Assembly (NCBI RefSeq): GCF_011759585.1
Contig: NZ_JAAOYV010000001.1
Location: forward strand, 62,001 to 126,000
Source of the DNA: Frigoribacterium endophyticum
Lineage (GTDB): Bacteria > Actinomycetota > Actinomycetes > Actinomycetales > Microbacteriaceae
DNA length: 64,000 nucleotides
Reading direction: 5' to 3'
Positions 27,565-37,578 of this stretch are shown here, in pieces (within the stretch, counting starts at the first letter, position 1; every line of letters begins with the position of its first letter). Position numbers and translations under genes: made by a program. The notes under the pieces are model-generated. The model did not search any database, had not been told where the DNA came from, and saw only the letters and a program-made list of their open reading frames with translations.

Positions 27565-27627
27565 GAAGAACCCGGGATCGGACATCGCACCCGTGCGCAC
27601 AGGGGTGCGATGTCCGATCGCGGGTTC
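27565..27627. repeat. Hairpin repeat, copy 2 upstream of the AbiEi-like gene
   Basis: 25-base arms (27568-27592 and 27603-27627) are complementary except one pair. The loop contains GTGCGCAC, itself a palindrome. The first 20 bases match copy 1 in 19 positions. Confidence 0.75.
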
Positions 27628-27718
27628 GACGAAGAGCGGAGGGCGGGCGCGCGGGAAGTGAGAGGGGCGGGTTTTAGGGGGCGGGGCGAGGGGTACGGGG
27701 GCGAGCGGACCGCTCAGC

Positions 27719-27749
27719 TTGGCCCGCGCCTCCCGCGCTCCTGTACATC
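27719..27749 (+). promoter_or_regulatory. Promoter of glgX
   Basis: TTGGCC, a 19-nt spacer, then TACATC (27744-27749), 6 nt before ATG 27756. The sequence also carries the CCGCGCCTCC motif (27724-27733). Confidence 0.4.
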
Positions 27750-27755
27750 TGAGTG

Positions 27756-29822
<2,067 letters not shown>

Positions 29823-29913
29823 GGGGCCTGCCGGAGGCGCGGGCCGGCCACCCGGGGGAGACCCCGGTGGCCGTGCCCCCGCCTCCGCTCCCGCCCCCGC
29901 CTCGTCGGCGGGG

Positions 29914-29990
29914 GCACGACGAAGGGCGGGTGCCCGTCACCGTGGTCGATCGAGATCGACCCGGCGACGGGCACCCGCCCTCCGTCGTGC
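29914..29990. terminator. 77-nt bidirectional hairpin terminator
   Basis: 25-base arms (29914-29938 and 29966-29990) differ by one base. The loop holds a second hairpin GGTCGAT/ATCGACC. It separates glgX from the convergent small gene. Confidence 0.75.
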
Positions 29991-30004
29991 GGTGCGGCGG
30001 CCCG

Positions 30005-30289
30005 CTACGCGGTCGCGAGCTGGCGCGACGTCTCGAGCCGCAGGAAGTCCGCGTAGGTCGGCTCGGCGACCGCGGCGGGGGCAGCGTCGACGCGGATGGT
30101 CGTCAGCTCCGACGACAGGCGGCGACGCTTGGGGTAGGGGTGGATGCGGGCGGCGGGCACGCGCTCGTCGCGGAGGTAGGAGCTGTCGCTCGTGACGTCG
30201 ACGCGCGACCGGACGTGGCGGACGAGCTGCTCGGCCGAGAGCCCGGCGAGCTGGCGGGCGGAGGGGTGCAGCGAGGTGGTCATGTTCAT
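30005..30289 (-). CDS. Small basic protein of unknown function
   Basis: 94 aa, not recognised. It is Arg- and Ser-rich with a helix-prone start (ARQLAGLSAEQLVRHVRSRV) and no membrane segment or cysteine. ATG 30289 (MNMTTS) is preferred because AGGA lies 5 nt upstream. An alternative ATG at 30283 would give 92 aa. It is convergent with glgX and divergent from the DUF4383 gene. Confidence 0.55.
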   Translation of the reverse strand: MNMTTSLHPSARQLAGLSAEQLVRHVRSRVDVTSDSSYLRDERVPAARIHPYPKRRRLSSELTTIRVDAAPAAVAEPTYADFLRLETSRQLATA

Positions 30290-30678
30290 CTCATTCCTGG
30301 CGGTCCTGCGAACGCCTAGAGGGGAACTCGGGGCTGGTGACGCCGCCGTGAATCGGCGTCGAGACGAGTGTGGCACGCAGATGTCTAGAGAAACTAGTTA
30401 GCGCCATGAACGTTCGCTTCGTGGATACCGGTGTACCCCGCCCGGACGCCGGGGAGCCTCTCGAGGCGTCGCCGGGGCCGCTCGTCGGCGTCGGGCCGGG
30501 CTCTCCCCTGAGCTCGCCCGTGCGCTCGCCCCTGCGCTCGTCCCTGCGCTCTCCCCTGCGCTCGCCCGCCCGCGCGTGCCCCGTGCTCCGTGCCCCTGTC
30601 AAGGCCCGGACACCGCCGGGCCGGGCGGCCTTCATGGGACGGGACCGACCACCAGGGCCCACCACGAAGGAGATCCCC
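30290..30678. other. Intergenic region with minisatellite and shared leader block
   Basis: The region holds the promoter area of the leftward small gene, the AT-rich AACTAGTT patch near 30392, the 12-bp minisatellite, and a block (30574-30678) aligning without gaps to 63505-63609. An open frame from ATG 30406 runs in phase into the DUF4383 gene, with TAGTTA 5 nt upstream; a long form starting there is a weaker alternative. Confidence 0.55.
30508..30567 (+). repeat. 12-bp tandem repeat, five units
   Basis: Units are CTGAGCTCGCCC, GTGCGCTCGCCC, CTGCGCTCGTCC, CTGCGCTCTCCC and CTGCGCTCGCCC. A degenerate sixth unit precedes them. Confidence 0.8.
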
Positions 30679-31146
30679 ATGAGCACCTCAGCTCGGACCA
30701 CCACCGCCCGTCACCGCTTCGCCGAGACCCCCGTGCAGAAGGCCTCGCTCGTCGTCGGCGTCGTCTTCCTCGTCGTGGGGCTGGCCGGGTTCATCCCCGG
30801 CCTCACGACGAACGTCGGCGAGCTGCACGGCGCCGGCCACGGCTCGGGCGCCCTGCTGCTCGGCGTCTTCCAGGTCTCGGTGCTGCACAACGTCGTGCAC
30901 CTGCTGTTCGGCGTGCTCGGCGTCGCTCTGGCCCGCGCCGTGCGCAGCGCCCGCCTGTACCTGATCGTGGGCGGCGTCGTCTACGCCGTGCTCTGGATCT
31001 ACGGCCTCGTCATCGACAAGGAGAGCCAGGCCAACTTCGTGCCGCTCAACTCGGCCGACGACTGGCTGCACTTCGTCCTCGCGATCGGCATGGTCGCGCT
31101 CGGCCTCCTCCTCGGCCGCCGCGGCACCACGCGCTCGGCCGTCTGA
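30679..31146 (+). CDS. DUF4383 family membrane protein
   Basis: 155 aa with four hydrophobic helices (about 20-40, 60-85, 90-115, 130-148). The family features VLHNVVHLLFGVLG and DDWLHFVLA are visible. DUF4383 proteins are small actinobacterial and deinococcal membrane proteins of unknown role, often in stress-related contexts. ATG 30679 has a perfect AAGGAGAT ribosome site 5 nt upstream. The SDR gene starts 7 nt after its stop, so they are likely one operon. Its leader matches that of the gene at 63610. Confidence 0.88.
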   Translation: MSTSARTTTARHRFAETPVQKASLVVGVVFLVVGLAGFIPGLTTNVGELHGAGHGSGALLLGVFQVSVLHNVVHLLFGVLGVALARAVRSARLYLIVGGVVYAVLWIYGLVIDKESQANFVPLNSADDWLHFVLAIGMVALGLLLGRRGTTRSAV

Positions 31147-31153
31147 CGCCCCG

Positions 31154-32248
31154 GTGAGGACGCCGCGCTCGCTCGCCGCCGTGCTGCGCCGGCCCGGCCG
31201 CGTCCACGACGGCGACCTCCGGCCCCTGGCCGAGCAGGTCGTCGTCGTCACAGGCGCCACGAGCGGCATCGGGCTCGCCACGGTGCGGGCCCTCGCTGCG
31301 CGCGGCGCGGCCGTCGTGACGGCCGCGAGGGACAGGGAGGCGCTGGTCGCCGAGGAGCAGCGGCTGCGGGCCCAGGGCGCCCGCGTCGTGCACGTCGTCG
31401 CCGACGTCGGCGATCCGGACGACGTCGACCGCATCGCCGAGACGGCCGTCGAGGAGCTCGGCGGCGTCGACACCTGGGTGAACGTCGCCGGGATCTCGGT
31501 CTTCGGCGGCGTCGAGGAGGTCACCCTCGACGACATGCACCGGCTGTTCGACACCGACTTCTGGGGCGTCGTGCACGGCACCCGGCGGGCGCTCGCGCAC
31601 TTCAGGGCCCGGGCGGCGGAGGAGGGGGGAGGCGCGTTCGCCCTCGTCACCGTGGGCAGCGTCTTCGGCGACCGGGCGGCCCCGGTCGAGTCCACGTACT
31701 CGGCGGCGAAGCACGCGGTCCACGGCTTCGTCGAGGCCACGCGCACGGAGCTCGAGGCGCAGCACGTGCCCGTCTCCGTGACCCTCGTGCACCCCGGCCG
31801 CGTCGACACGCCGTTCGACCGCAACGCCCAGAGCTACCTCGACCAGCACCCGGCGCACCGTGACGTGACGTATCCGCCGGAGGCGGTCGCCGAGGCGGTG
31901 CTGTACGCCGCCGAGCACCCCGTGCGCGACCTCTTCGTGGGCGGCCAGGCGAAGCTGGCGGTCGTCGCCCGGGCGATCAGCCCCCGCCTGGTCGACGACG
32001 TCATGGAGCGGTACTTCTTCTGGGGGCAGCGGGGGGACGCCCCGTCGCCGCCTCGAGAGACGAGCGGCCTGCACCACCCGGGGGGCGGGCACGAGGTGCA
32101 CGGCGACCACCCCGCGTGGGCCCGGTCGCACAGCTGGTGGCTGCGGGCCGAGGAGCACGCACCCGCGCTGCGCCGGGCGGCCGCCGTCGCGGGGGCGGTG
32201 GGGGTCGGCGTGCTGGTGGCCCGGAGGAGGCGGCGGTCGGGTCGGTAG
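31154..32248 (+). CDS. Short-chain dehydrogenase/reductase with C-terminal extension
   Basis: 364 aa. A classical SDR core (about 25-250) has the cofactor loop VTGATSGIGLATV, NVAGIS, Ser in TVGSVFG and the active YSAAKHAV. The extra 100 residues contain His-rich LHHPGGGHEVHGDH and a final hydrophobic helix AAAVAGAVGVGVLV followed by Arg residues, suggesting membrane association. The substrate is unknown. GTG 31154 lies 7 nt after the DUF4383 stop. Confidence 0.88.
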   Translation: MRTPRSLAAVLRRPGRVHDGDLRPLAEQVVVVTGATSGIGLATVRALAARGAAVVTAARDREALVAEEQRLRAQGARVVHVVADVGDPDDVDRIAETAVEELGGVDTWVNVAGISVFGGVEEVTLDDMHRLFDTDFWGVVHGTRRALAHFRARAAEEGGGAFALVTVGSVFGDRAAPVESTYSAAKHAVHGFVEATRTELEAQHVPVSVTLVHPGRVDTPFDRNAQSYLDQHPAHRDVTYPPEAVAEAVLYAAEHPVRDLFVGGQAKLAVVARAISPRLVDDVMERYFFWGQRGDAPSPPRETSGLHHPGGGHEVHGDHPAWARSHSWWLRAEEHAPALRRAAAVAGAVGVGVLVARRRRRSGR

Positions 32249-32263
32249 GTGACCCCGCCTCCC

Positions 32264-32374
32264 CCGGCCGTGCAGCGCCGGCAGTCGCGCCGCGCCGCTC
32301 CGCCGGCCGTGCAGCGCCGCCGGCCGCGCCGCGCCGCTCCGCCGGCCGTGCAGCGCCGCTAGTCGCGCCGCGCC
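32264..32374. repeat. 39-bp tandem repeat straddling the stop of the next gene
   Basis: Units start at 32264, 32303 and 32342, each beginning CCGGCCGTGCAGCGCC. The third is partial and contains the stop codon and last codons of the leftward PabC-like gene. Confidence 0.85.
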
Positions 32375-33267
32375 TCCATCGCGTCGGCGAGGTCCTGCGA
32401 GAAGTCGCGGTCGAACGCGACGGGGACGCCGTCGAGCGACGAGATCGGCGAGATCTGCCGACCGCTCGACGCGAGCCAGAGGGCGTCGGCCGCGCGGACG
32501 CTCTCCATCGGCAGCAGCTCGTACGCCGTCTCGTGGCCGAGGGCCTCGAGCGTCTCGAAGACCGCGGCCTGCGTCGTGCCCTCGAGGATGCCCTGGTCGG
32601 TGCTCGGCGTGACGAACCGGTCGCCGAAGCGCGCGATCAGCGACGCCGAGGGGCCCTCGAGCGCGTAGCCGTCGCTGCTCACGAAGATCACGTCGTCGGC
32701 CCCGCGGCGGGCGGCCTCGCGCAGCACGCTCTTGTTGACGGCGTACGAGAGCGTCTTGGCGCCCTGCAGCAGCCAGGGCGAGGTCTGCGCGACGTCGTGG
32801 CGGTAGCCGCGGTCGAGCGCGACCACGGCGATGCCGTCGCGGCGCTCGTGCGAGTGGTCGGGCATCGCGTCGGTGCGCACCCACGCGGTGGGCGTGCCGT
32901 CGCCGCCCTCGACGCCCCGGGTGACGACGAGCTTCTGCAGGAGGAACGGCGCGGGGGCGTGCAGCCGCGCCGAGGCCAGGCAGGCCTCGCGGACCACGTC
33001 GAGGTCGAGCTCGGGCAGGTCGAGCATCGCGGCGGACCGGGCGAGGCGCCGCAGGTGCGGCTCGAGCGCCTGGATCGCGCCGTCGGCGACTCCCAGCCCC
33101 TCGAAGACGCCGTCGCCCCGCGTCACGCCGAGGTCGGCGACGTCGATCACGGGCTCGTGCACGTCGACGACGTGCCAGCCCGTCTCGCCCTCGGCCAGGG
33201 GCGGGCCCCCCGCCGTGACCTTGTCGATCAGCACGAGGACGGGCGCGGAGGCGGGGGAGTCGGTCAC
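32359..33267 (-). CDS. Class IV aminotransferase, aminodeoxychorismate lyase-like
   Basis: 302 aa, fold type IV PLP enzyme. VTRGDGVFEGLGV starts the family signature, GAKTLSYAVNKSVLREA holds the PLP lysine, and EGPSASL replaces the usual EGxxSN loop. It could be PabC (4-aminobenzoate formation) or a D-amino acid or branched-chain aminotransferase; I favour PabC-like. GTG 33267 is chosen because TATGCT lies 6 nt upstream; an earlier in-frame start would precede the promoter. The C-terminal MEARRD and stop lie in a tandem repeat. Confidence 0.82.
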   Translation of the reverse strand: MTDSPASAPVLVLIDKVTAGGPPLAEGETGWHVVDVHEPVIDVADLGVTRGDGVFEGLGVADGAIQALEPHLRRLARSAAMLDLPELDLDVVREACLASARLHAPAPFLLQKLVVTRGVEGGDGTPTAWVRTDAMPDHSHERRDGIAVVALDRGYRHDVAQTSPWLLQGAKTLSYAVNKSVLREAARRGADDVIFVSSDGYALEGPSASLIARFGDRFVTPSTDQGILEGTTQAAVFETLEALGHETAYELLPMESVRAADALWLASSGRQISPISSLDGVPVAFDRDFSQDLADAMEARRD

Positions 33268-33273
33268 GTCGTC

Positions 33274-33279
33274 AGCATA
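33274..33279 (-). promoter_or_regulatory. -10 box deciding the PabC-like start
   Basis: TATGCT, then GACGAC, then GTG 33267. Confidence 0.6.
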
Positions 33280-33339
33280 GGAGTCGCGGGTCGGGTCGGG
33301 CCAGGACCTCCCGGAGCCGCACGGCGAGCACCCGCCCAC

Positions 33340-33560
33340 TCGCAGCCCCGGTGGGTCGCTAGACAGCCTCGTTAGGCCGTCTAGCTAAAAAAGGGTGCTG
33401 ATCAGCTTTTTCTGGGGTACGCAACCCCTGGTGGCTCCCAGTTCGACGCCGTACCGTGGGCTGTGCCCGCCTAGGCCGGCTCGTGGTTCCCCACAGGGTG
33501 CGGAGCTTCACACGCAGGGGCGTCTCCTGTGGGGGACCACCACGAGCCGGGGCCAGGCGG
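33340..33560. ncRNA. Structured, AT-richer intergenic stretch; candidate small RNA
   Basis: Three foldbacks occur in 200 nt: GCTAGAC...GTCTAGC (33358-33385), GCTGATCAGC between A6 and T5 runs (33386-33413), and a long stem CCGGCTCGTGG...CCACGAGCCGG continued by CCCCACAGG/CCTGTGGGG (33476-33552). No open frame with a ribosome site is seen. It could instead be stacked terminators. Confidence 0.35.
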
Positions 33561-33618
33561 CGGTGCAGCGGCCAGCGCGACCAGCGCGACCACCAGGCCA
33601 GGCCGGCCTGGCAGCGGC

Positions 33619-33894
33619 CTACTCGGGCTTCGGGTGCCCCGGGATCGAGTCCCCCGACAGGTTGAGCTCGGAGGGATCGACCTCGATCTCGCCCACGTCG
33701 TCCGGTCCGCCGGTGCCCGGCAGGGTCTTCACGGCGTCGGAGTCGATCTCGTCGTCGTCCATGGCCGGCGAGTCGCCCGGCTCGGTCGACTGCATCTCGC
33801 GGATCGTGCCGTCGCTGCGCGGGCTGTCGAACGTCGGGTCGTCGGTGGTCTCGGTCGCCTCGTCGAGGCCCTTGGAGTGATCGTCGTTGGTCAT
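33619..33894 (-). CDS. Small acidic, probably disordered protein
   Basis: 91 aa, not recognised. It is rich in Asp, Glu, Ser, Thr and Pro with no hydrophobic core (for example ETTDDPTFDSPRSDG and AMDDDEIDSDAV). Similar small acidic genes occur at 48949 and 63610; their makeup is reminiscent of hydrophilin-like stress proteins, which is inference. It stands alone between the structured region and the epimerase gene. Confidence 0.6.
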   Translation of the reverse strand: MTNDDHSKGLDEATETTDDPTFDSPRSDGTIREMQSTEPGDSPAMDDDEIDSDAVKTLPGTGGPDDVGEIEVDPSELNLSGDSIPGHPKPE

Positions 33895-33966
33895 GCCGTG
33901 ACGCTACGCCGCGGTCGCCCGCGGGCGTCCGGGTGGTGCCCAGCCAGCAGCCCGCTGTCGACGCCG

Positions 33967-34983
33967 TCAGCCGCTGAGCGGGTGCGAGCCGTCGTGCGAG
34001 TCGCGGAAGGCGACCGCGCGGGCGAACTCGCGGAGCGTCGCGTCGGAGCTGTGCCGCGGCGCCCAGCCGAGCACGCGGCGCGCACGGTCGGTCGACATGA
34101 CCGGGATCTTCGCCGCGATGTCGAGCCAGCCCGGCTCCGTCGGCTGCAGGCGCAGCAGCCAGGTGACCGAGACGAGGGCACGCATCGCCCGGTACGGCAC
34201 GGGCAGCAGGCGCGTGCCGAAGGCCTCGGCGACGTGCTCCGGGGTGACCACCGGCTCCGCGGCCAGGTTGAACACGCCTCCGGCCTGTCGGTCGACGGCA
34301 CGCCAGAACGCGTCGGCGACGTCGTCGGCGTGGACGACCTGCGACACGAAGCGCGGGGCGAGCGGGAGGAAGGGGAGGCGGTGGCGCTGCATCCAGCGCG
34401 TGGGCACCCAGCGGCCGAGGAAGAGGCCGACGATCTCGCTCGCGGCGGCCGGCTGGAAGACCAGGCCGGGGCGCATGCGGGTGAGGGTCACCTCCGGGTG
34501 CTCGCGCTCGAAGTCGTCGAACGCGCGCTCGTTGGCGGCCTTCTGCCGGGAGTAGCTCGAGCGGCGCACGCCCTTCGTCCGGTACGTCTCGTCGACGCGG
34601 CGGCGCTTGGGGCCGCGGCTGTAGGCGCCGACCGACGAGGCCGCGAGCACGTGCGGCACGCCGGCGCGGACCGCCGCGGCGAGGACGCGGGAGGTGCCGG
34701 TCACGTTGGTGCGCCACATGCCGTCACGGTCGTGGCTGGGCTGCAGGGCCCAGCCCAGGTGGACGACGGCGTCGGCGCCCTCGAAGGCGTGCGCGAGCTG
34801 CGCCACCGCGACGTCGTCGCCGACGTCGATCGAGAACCAGGCGACGCCCCCGTAGGGCGGCGAGGCGGTGCGGGGCGCCCGGCGGGCGACGCCCGCGAGC
34901 TCGGTCACCTCGGGCTCGGCCTGGAGCCGGGTCAGCAGGGCGGTGCCCAGGTTGCCCGTGGCTCCGACGACGACCACGCGCAT
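33967..34983 (-). CDS. NAD-dependent epimerase/dehydratase family protein
   Basis: 338 aa, extended SDR type. It begins MRVVVVGATGNLGTALL (GxxGxxG) and has ASSVGAYSRG, YSRQKAANE (YxxxK) and RPGLVFQPAA. It likely acts on a nucleotide sugar or a related carbonyl substrate, not defined by sequence. ATG 34983 puts the nucleotide loop at residue 7 and has AGGAAGAG 7-8 nt upstream. The frame is open farther upstream, but without a start signal. Confidence 0.85.
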   Translation of the reverse strand: MRVVVVGATGNLGTALLTRLQAEPEVTELAGVARRAPRTASPPYGGVAWFSIDVGDDVAVAQLAHAFEGADAVVHLGWALQPSHDRDGMWRTNVTGTSRVLAAAVRAGVPHVLAASSVGAYSRGPKRRRVDETYRTKGVRRSSYSRQKAANERAFDDFEREHPEVTLTRMRPGLVFQPAAASEIVGLFLGRWVPTRWMQRHRLPFLPLAPRFVSQVVHADDVADAFWRAVDRQAGGVFNLAAEPVVTPEHVAEAFGTRLLPVPYRAMRALVSVTWLLRLQPTEPGWLDIAAKIPVMSTDRARRVLGWAPRHSSDATLREFARAVAFRDSHDGSHPLSG

Positions 34984-35107
34984 GCGGGCTCTCTTCCTGT
35001 CCGGGGCGGGGGCGACGACGGCCCCCGGGTGCTGCGTCGAGCGTACGCCGGGGCGCCTGGGCGCGGCGCGGGCCGGATGCGCCACCGCGCGGGCGGCGCG
35101 CGGGTGC

Positions 35108-36001
35108 TCAGCGCGGCGGAGCGGCCGGGCCGGCCTCCGCGGCGATGCGGCGCACCGCCTCCTCGTCGAGCACGAAGACCTCCTCGCCGTCGCCGCGGGC
35201 GTGCGCCCGCACCACGGTCGAGCGCACCGGGCCCTCGGCCAGCACGTCGACGACGAGGAAGGCCGAGCCCCGCACCGCCCGCTCGGTGCCGTGGGGCGCC
35301 GCGACGTCGGTCTCGTTGGTCACGCCCGGCGCCACGAGCACGGGCACCCCGGCCAGCGACCCGACGATGTGGTGGTGGTAGTGCCCGGCCAGGACGACGC
35401 GGACGTCCGTTCCCTCGATCACCGCGCCCAGCGCCTCCGGGGCCTGCAGCGCCAGCGACTCGTGCAGCGTCGTCGGTGCGGGCACGGGCGGGTGGTGCAG
35501 CACGAGCACGGTGCCGCGCTCGGCCGGCGTCGCCAGCAGCTCGCCGAGCCAGGCGAGCTGCGCGGGGCGGAGCGAGCCCCAGCCCGCGCGCGGCACCGAG
35601 GTGTCGAGCGTCACCACGCGCCACCCGTCGAGGTCGGTCACCCCGTCGATCGGCACCTCGACGGAGTCGGGCACCGGCCCGCCGTGCCCGTCGCCGAGCA
35701 CGGCGCCGAAGCCCTCGCGCACGTCGTGGTTGCCCGGGGCCAGCACGACCGCGGCGTCACGGCGGCCCGCCCACGTCTCGAGGCGCCCGCGCAGCAGGGC
35801 GTAGGAGTCGCGGGTGCCGTCGTCGGACAGGTCGCCCGAGCCCACGAGCAGCCGCACCCCCTCGACCCGGTCGGCCTCGGCGAGGACGCGGTCGAGCGCC
35901 GCGGTCGTGTCGACGACCCCCTGGTGCAGGCTGCCGTCGCCGGAGAGGTGGGTGTCGCTGAGGTGGACGAGGCGGAGTGCTCCCGCGGGCAGGGCGTACA
36001 T
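35108..36001 (-). CDS. Metallophosphoesterase, CpdA-like phosphodiesterase
   Basis: 297 aa with the calcineurin-like metal motifs in order: HLSDTHL, GSGDLSDDG, APGNHD, LHHPPV and LAGHYHHH. The layout matches class III cyclic nucleotide phosphodiesterases (CpdA/Rv0805). The family hydrolyses cAMP or other phosphodiesters with two metal ions; the true substrate is open. ATG 36001 follows TACGCT by 6 nt. Confidence 0.85.
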   Translation of the reverse strand: MYALPAGALRLVHLSDTHLSGDGSLHQGVVDTTAALDRVLAEADRVEGVRLLVGSGDLSDDGTRDSYALLRGRLETWAGRRDAAVVLAPGNHDVREGFGAVLGDGHGGPVPDSVEVPIDGVTDLDGWRVVTLDTSVPRAGWGSLRPAQLAWLGELLATPAERGTVLVLHHPPVPAPTTLHESLALQAPEALGAVIEGTDVRVVLAGHYHHHIVGSLAGVPVLVAPGVTNETDVAAPHGTERAVRGSAFLVVDVLAEGPVRSTVVRAHARGDGEEVFVLDEEAVRRIAAEAGPAAPPR

Positions 36002-36007
36002 GGGGGG

Positions 36008-36013
36008 AGCGTA
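36008..36013 (-). promoter_or_regulatory. -10 box of the phosphodiesterase gene
   Basis: TACGCT, then six C, then ATG 36001. Confidence 0.5.
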
Positions 36014-36037
36014 CTGCCGCGGGCGGGCGGGGCGTGG

Positions 36038-36469
36038 CTAGGAGCTGAGCTCGTCGACCGGGCAGAGCCGCGCGTCGAGCAGGCGGCCGAGCCGGTCGAA
36101 CATGCCGGTGACGCTCGCCCACTGGTCGGGGGTCGGAGCCGTCGGCTCGACCCAGAGGCCGTAGAAGCGGCGGCCGAGCGAGAGGGACTCGAGCAGGATC
36201 GTGCCGGTGAAGTCGGTCAGCACCGTGCCGTCGCGCTTGAGGTCGGCGGCGAGCACGAGGTCGCCGGCATCGGTGCGGAAGCCGTTGGCCGCCAGGGTCC
36301 GGGCCGTCCTCGCCGCGGAGAGCCGGGGCAGGTGCGCGCGCCGGGCGAGGGCCCCCGCCCGGGTGCGGTCGCCGTCGAGGGCCGCGGCGCCGTCGAGCCG
36401 GGCGCGCACGTGCGCGAACACGAGCGCGGGCTCGTGCACGGGGCGGGCGGCACGGTCGTCGGGGAACAT
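36038..36469 (-). CDS. Hypothetical protein
   Basis: 143 aa, family not recognised. It has a helical Ala/Arg-rich first half and a beta-rich second half (DLVLAADLKRDGTVLTDF, LESLSLGRRFYGLWV) that looks like a compact soluble domain. No membrane segment. ATG 36469 has CACGCT 6 nt upstream. Its stop lies 37 nt before the phosphodiesterase start, so co-transcription is possible. Confidence 0.65.
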   Translation of the reverse strand: MFPDDRAARPVHEPALVFAHVRARLDGAAALDGDRTRAGALARRAHLPRLSAARTARTLAANGFRTDAGDLVLAADLKRDGTVLTDFTGTILLESLSLGRRFYGLWVEPTAPTPDQWASVTGMFDRLGRLLDARLCPVDELSS

Positions 36470-36475
36470 GCGCCC

Positions 36476-36481
36476 AGCGTG
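36476..36481 (-). promoter_or_regulatory. -10 box of the 143-aa protein gene
   Basis: CACGCT, 6 nt before ATG 36469. Confidence 0.4.
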
Positions 36482-36606
36482 GCAGCACAGGGGCCTCCCG
36501 GGCGACGCCCAGTTCGGGGAGCCCCGGGACGGGGGAGCCCGGAGGCGGGGGAGGCACGGGTCGGGGAGGCGCGGGTCGGGCCGTGGTCGGGCCGTCGCCG
36601 ACGCGG

Positions 36607-36612
36607 CAGGAT
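36607..36612 (+). promoter_or_regulatory. -10 box of the YchJ-like gene
   Basis: CAGGAT, 7 nt before ATG 36620. Confidence 0.5.
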
Positions 36613-36619
36613 GGTCGCC

Positions 36620-37036
36620 ATGGACGACGCCACCCGCTGCCCCTGCCTGAGCGGCGAGACCTTCGGGGCCTGCTGCGGCCCGCTGCTCCGCGGCGAGCGG
36701 CCCGCCCCGACCGCCGAGCGCCTCATGCGCAGCCGCTTCACCGCGTTCGCCCTGCACGACGACGCGTGGCTGCTCGCGACCTGGCACCCCTCGACCCGGC
36801 CGGGCGACCTCGAGCTCGACCCCGGCACCCGCTGGTACCGGCTCGACGTGCTCGGCACCCGCGCCGGGGGCCCGTTCGACGACGACGGCGTGGTCGAGTT
36901 CGCGGCGCACCACCGCTCGGCCGACGGCGCCGGGGTGCTGCACGAGGTCAGCCGGTTCGTCCGTGAGCGGGTGCCGGGCGACGCGGGCGGCCCGGCCGAC
37001 CGGCGCTGGCTGTACGTCGACGGCGACGTCGGGTGA
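36620..37036 (+). CDS. YchJ/UPF0225 family SEC-C protein
   Basis: 138 aa. The N-terminus CPCLSGETFGACCGPLL is a SEC-C zinc site, followed by the family's helix TAERLMRSRFTAFALHD and an NTF2-like fold with TWHPSTRP and WYRLDVLGT. The function of YchJ proteins is unknown; SEC-C motifs often bind zinc and help contact SecB or ribosomes. ATG 36620 places the motif at residue 7 and fits the -10 box. Convergent with the next gene. Confidence 0.9.
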   Translation: MDDATRCPCLSGETFGACCGPLLRGERPAPTAERLMRSRFTAFALHDDAWLLATWHPSTRPGDLELDPGTRWYRLDVLGTRAGGPFDDDGVVEFAAHHRSADGAGVLHEVSRFVRERVPGDAGGPADRRWLYVDGDVG

Positions 37037-37037
37037 C

Positions 37038-37065
37038 GACGACCCGGCGCTGAGTTCGGGTCGTC
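37038..37065. terminator. Terminator of the YchJ-like gene
   Basis: A 9-bp stem GACGACCCG/CGGGTCGTC with a 10-nt loop, directly after the stop codon. Confidence 0.6.
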
Positions 37066-37137
37066 AGGCCCCGTTCCGCCTCGCGCCCGGCGCCGTCTCG
37101 CGCCCTGGCCGGAGCGGGGCCCACGACGCGGCCGCCG

Positions 37138-37527
37138 TCAGCGCTGCGGCGTGCCGCCCTCGACGTGGCCGGCGCTCGCCGCGGCGGCGTGGCCGAGCGC
37201 GGTGGCGACGTCGACGAAGGCCGAGTGCGCCTTGGAGGCGCCGATCGCGCCGCCCTTGACGGCGGCCGTGCCGAGGTCGCGCGAGATGCGGGCGACGAGC
37301 CGGCCCTGGTCGTCGACGAAGTACGCGAGCCAGAGCGTGACGTGGAACCCCTTGCCGGCCAGCCCGCCGAACAGCAGCGTCGTCGCGAGGTTGCCGCGGA
37401 CGGCCTTGGTCGTGCCGTTCGGCATCGCCTCGAGGGCGAAGCCCTGGGCCTGCACCGTCGAGTCGATCAGGTGCCGCGCCGCGTCGTGCGGCCCGCTGAA
37501 GAAGTAGTCGTAGCTGCTCTCGGCCAT
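37138..37527 (-). CDS. Conserved-looking hypothetical protein
   Basis: 129 aa, not recognised. Predicted mixed alpha/beta: SSYDYFFSGPHDAARHLI starts it, then GFHVTLWLAYFVDDQGRLV and DLGTAAVKGGAIGASKA. No signal peptide or membrane helix. The Gly-rich central part GGLAGKGF resembles small ligand-binding loops but no family can be named. Confidence 0.65.
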   Translation of the reverse strand: MAESSYDYFFSGPHDAARHLIDSTVQAQGFALEAMPNGTTKAVRGNLATTLLFGGLAGKGFHVTLWLAYFVDDQGRLVARISRDLGTAAVKGGAIGASKAHSAFVDVATALGHAAAASAGHVEGGTPQR

Positions 37528-37578
37528 CGTGGCCCCCCGGTCCGGCTGTCGCGACGCCCCCGCCGGGCGTCGTCGGGC

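Noticed and set aside
32264-32374. CRISPR-like repeats
   Set aside because: Units are directly tandem without unique spacers and reach into a coding end.
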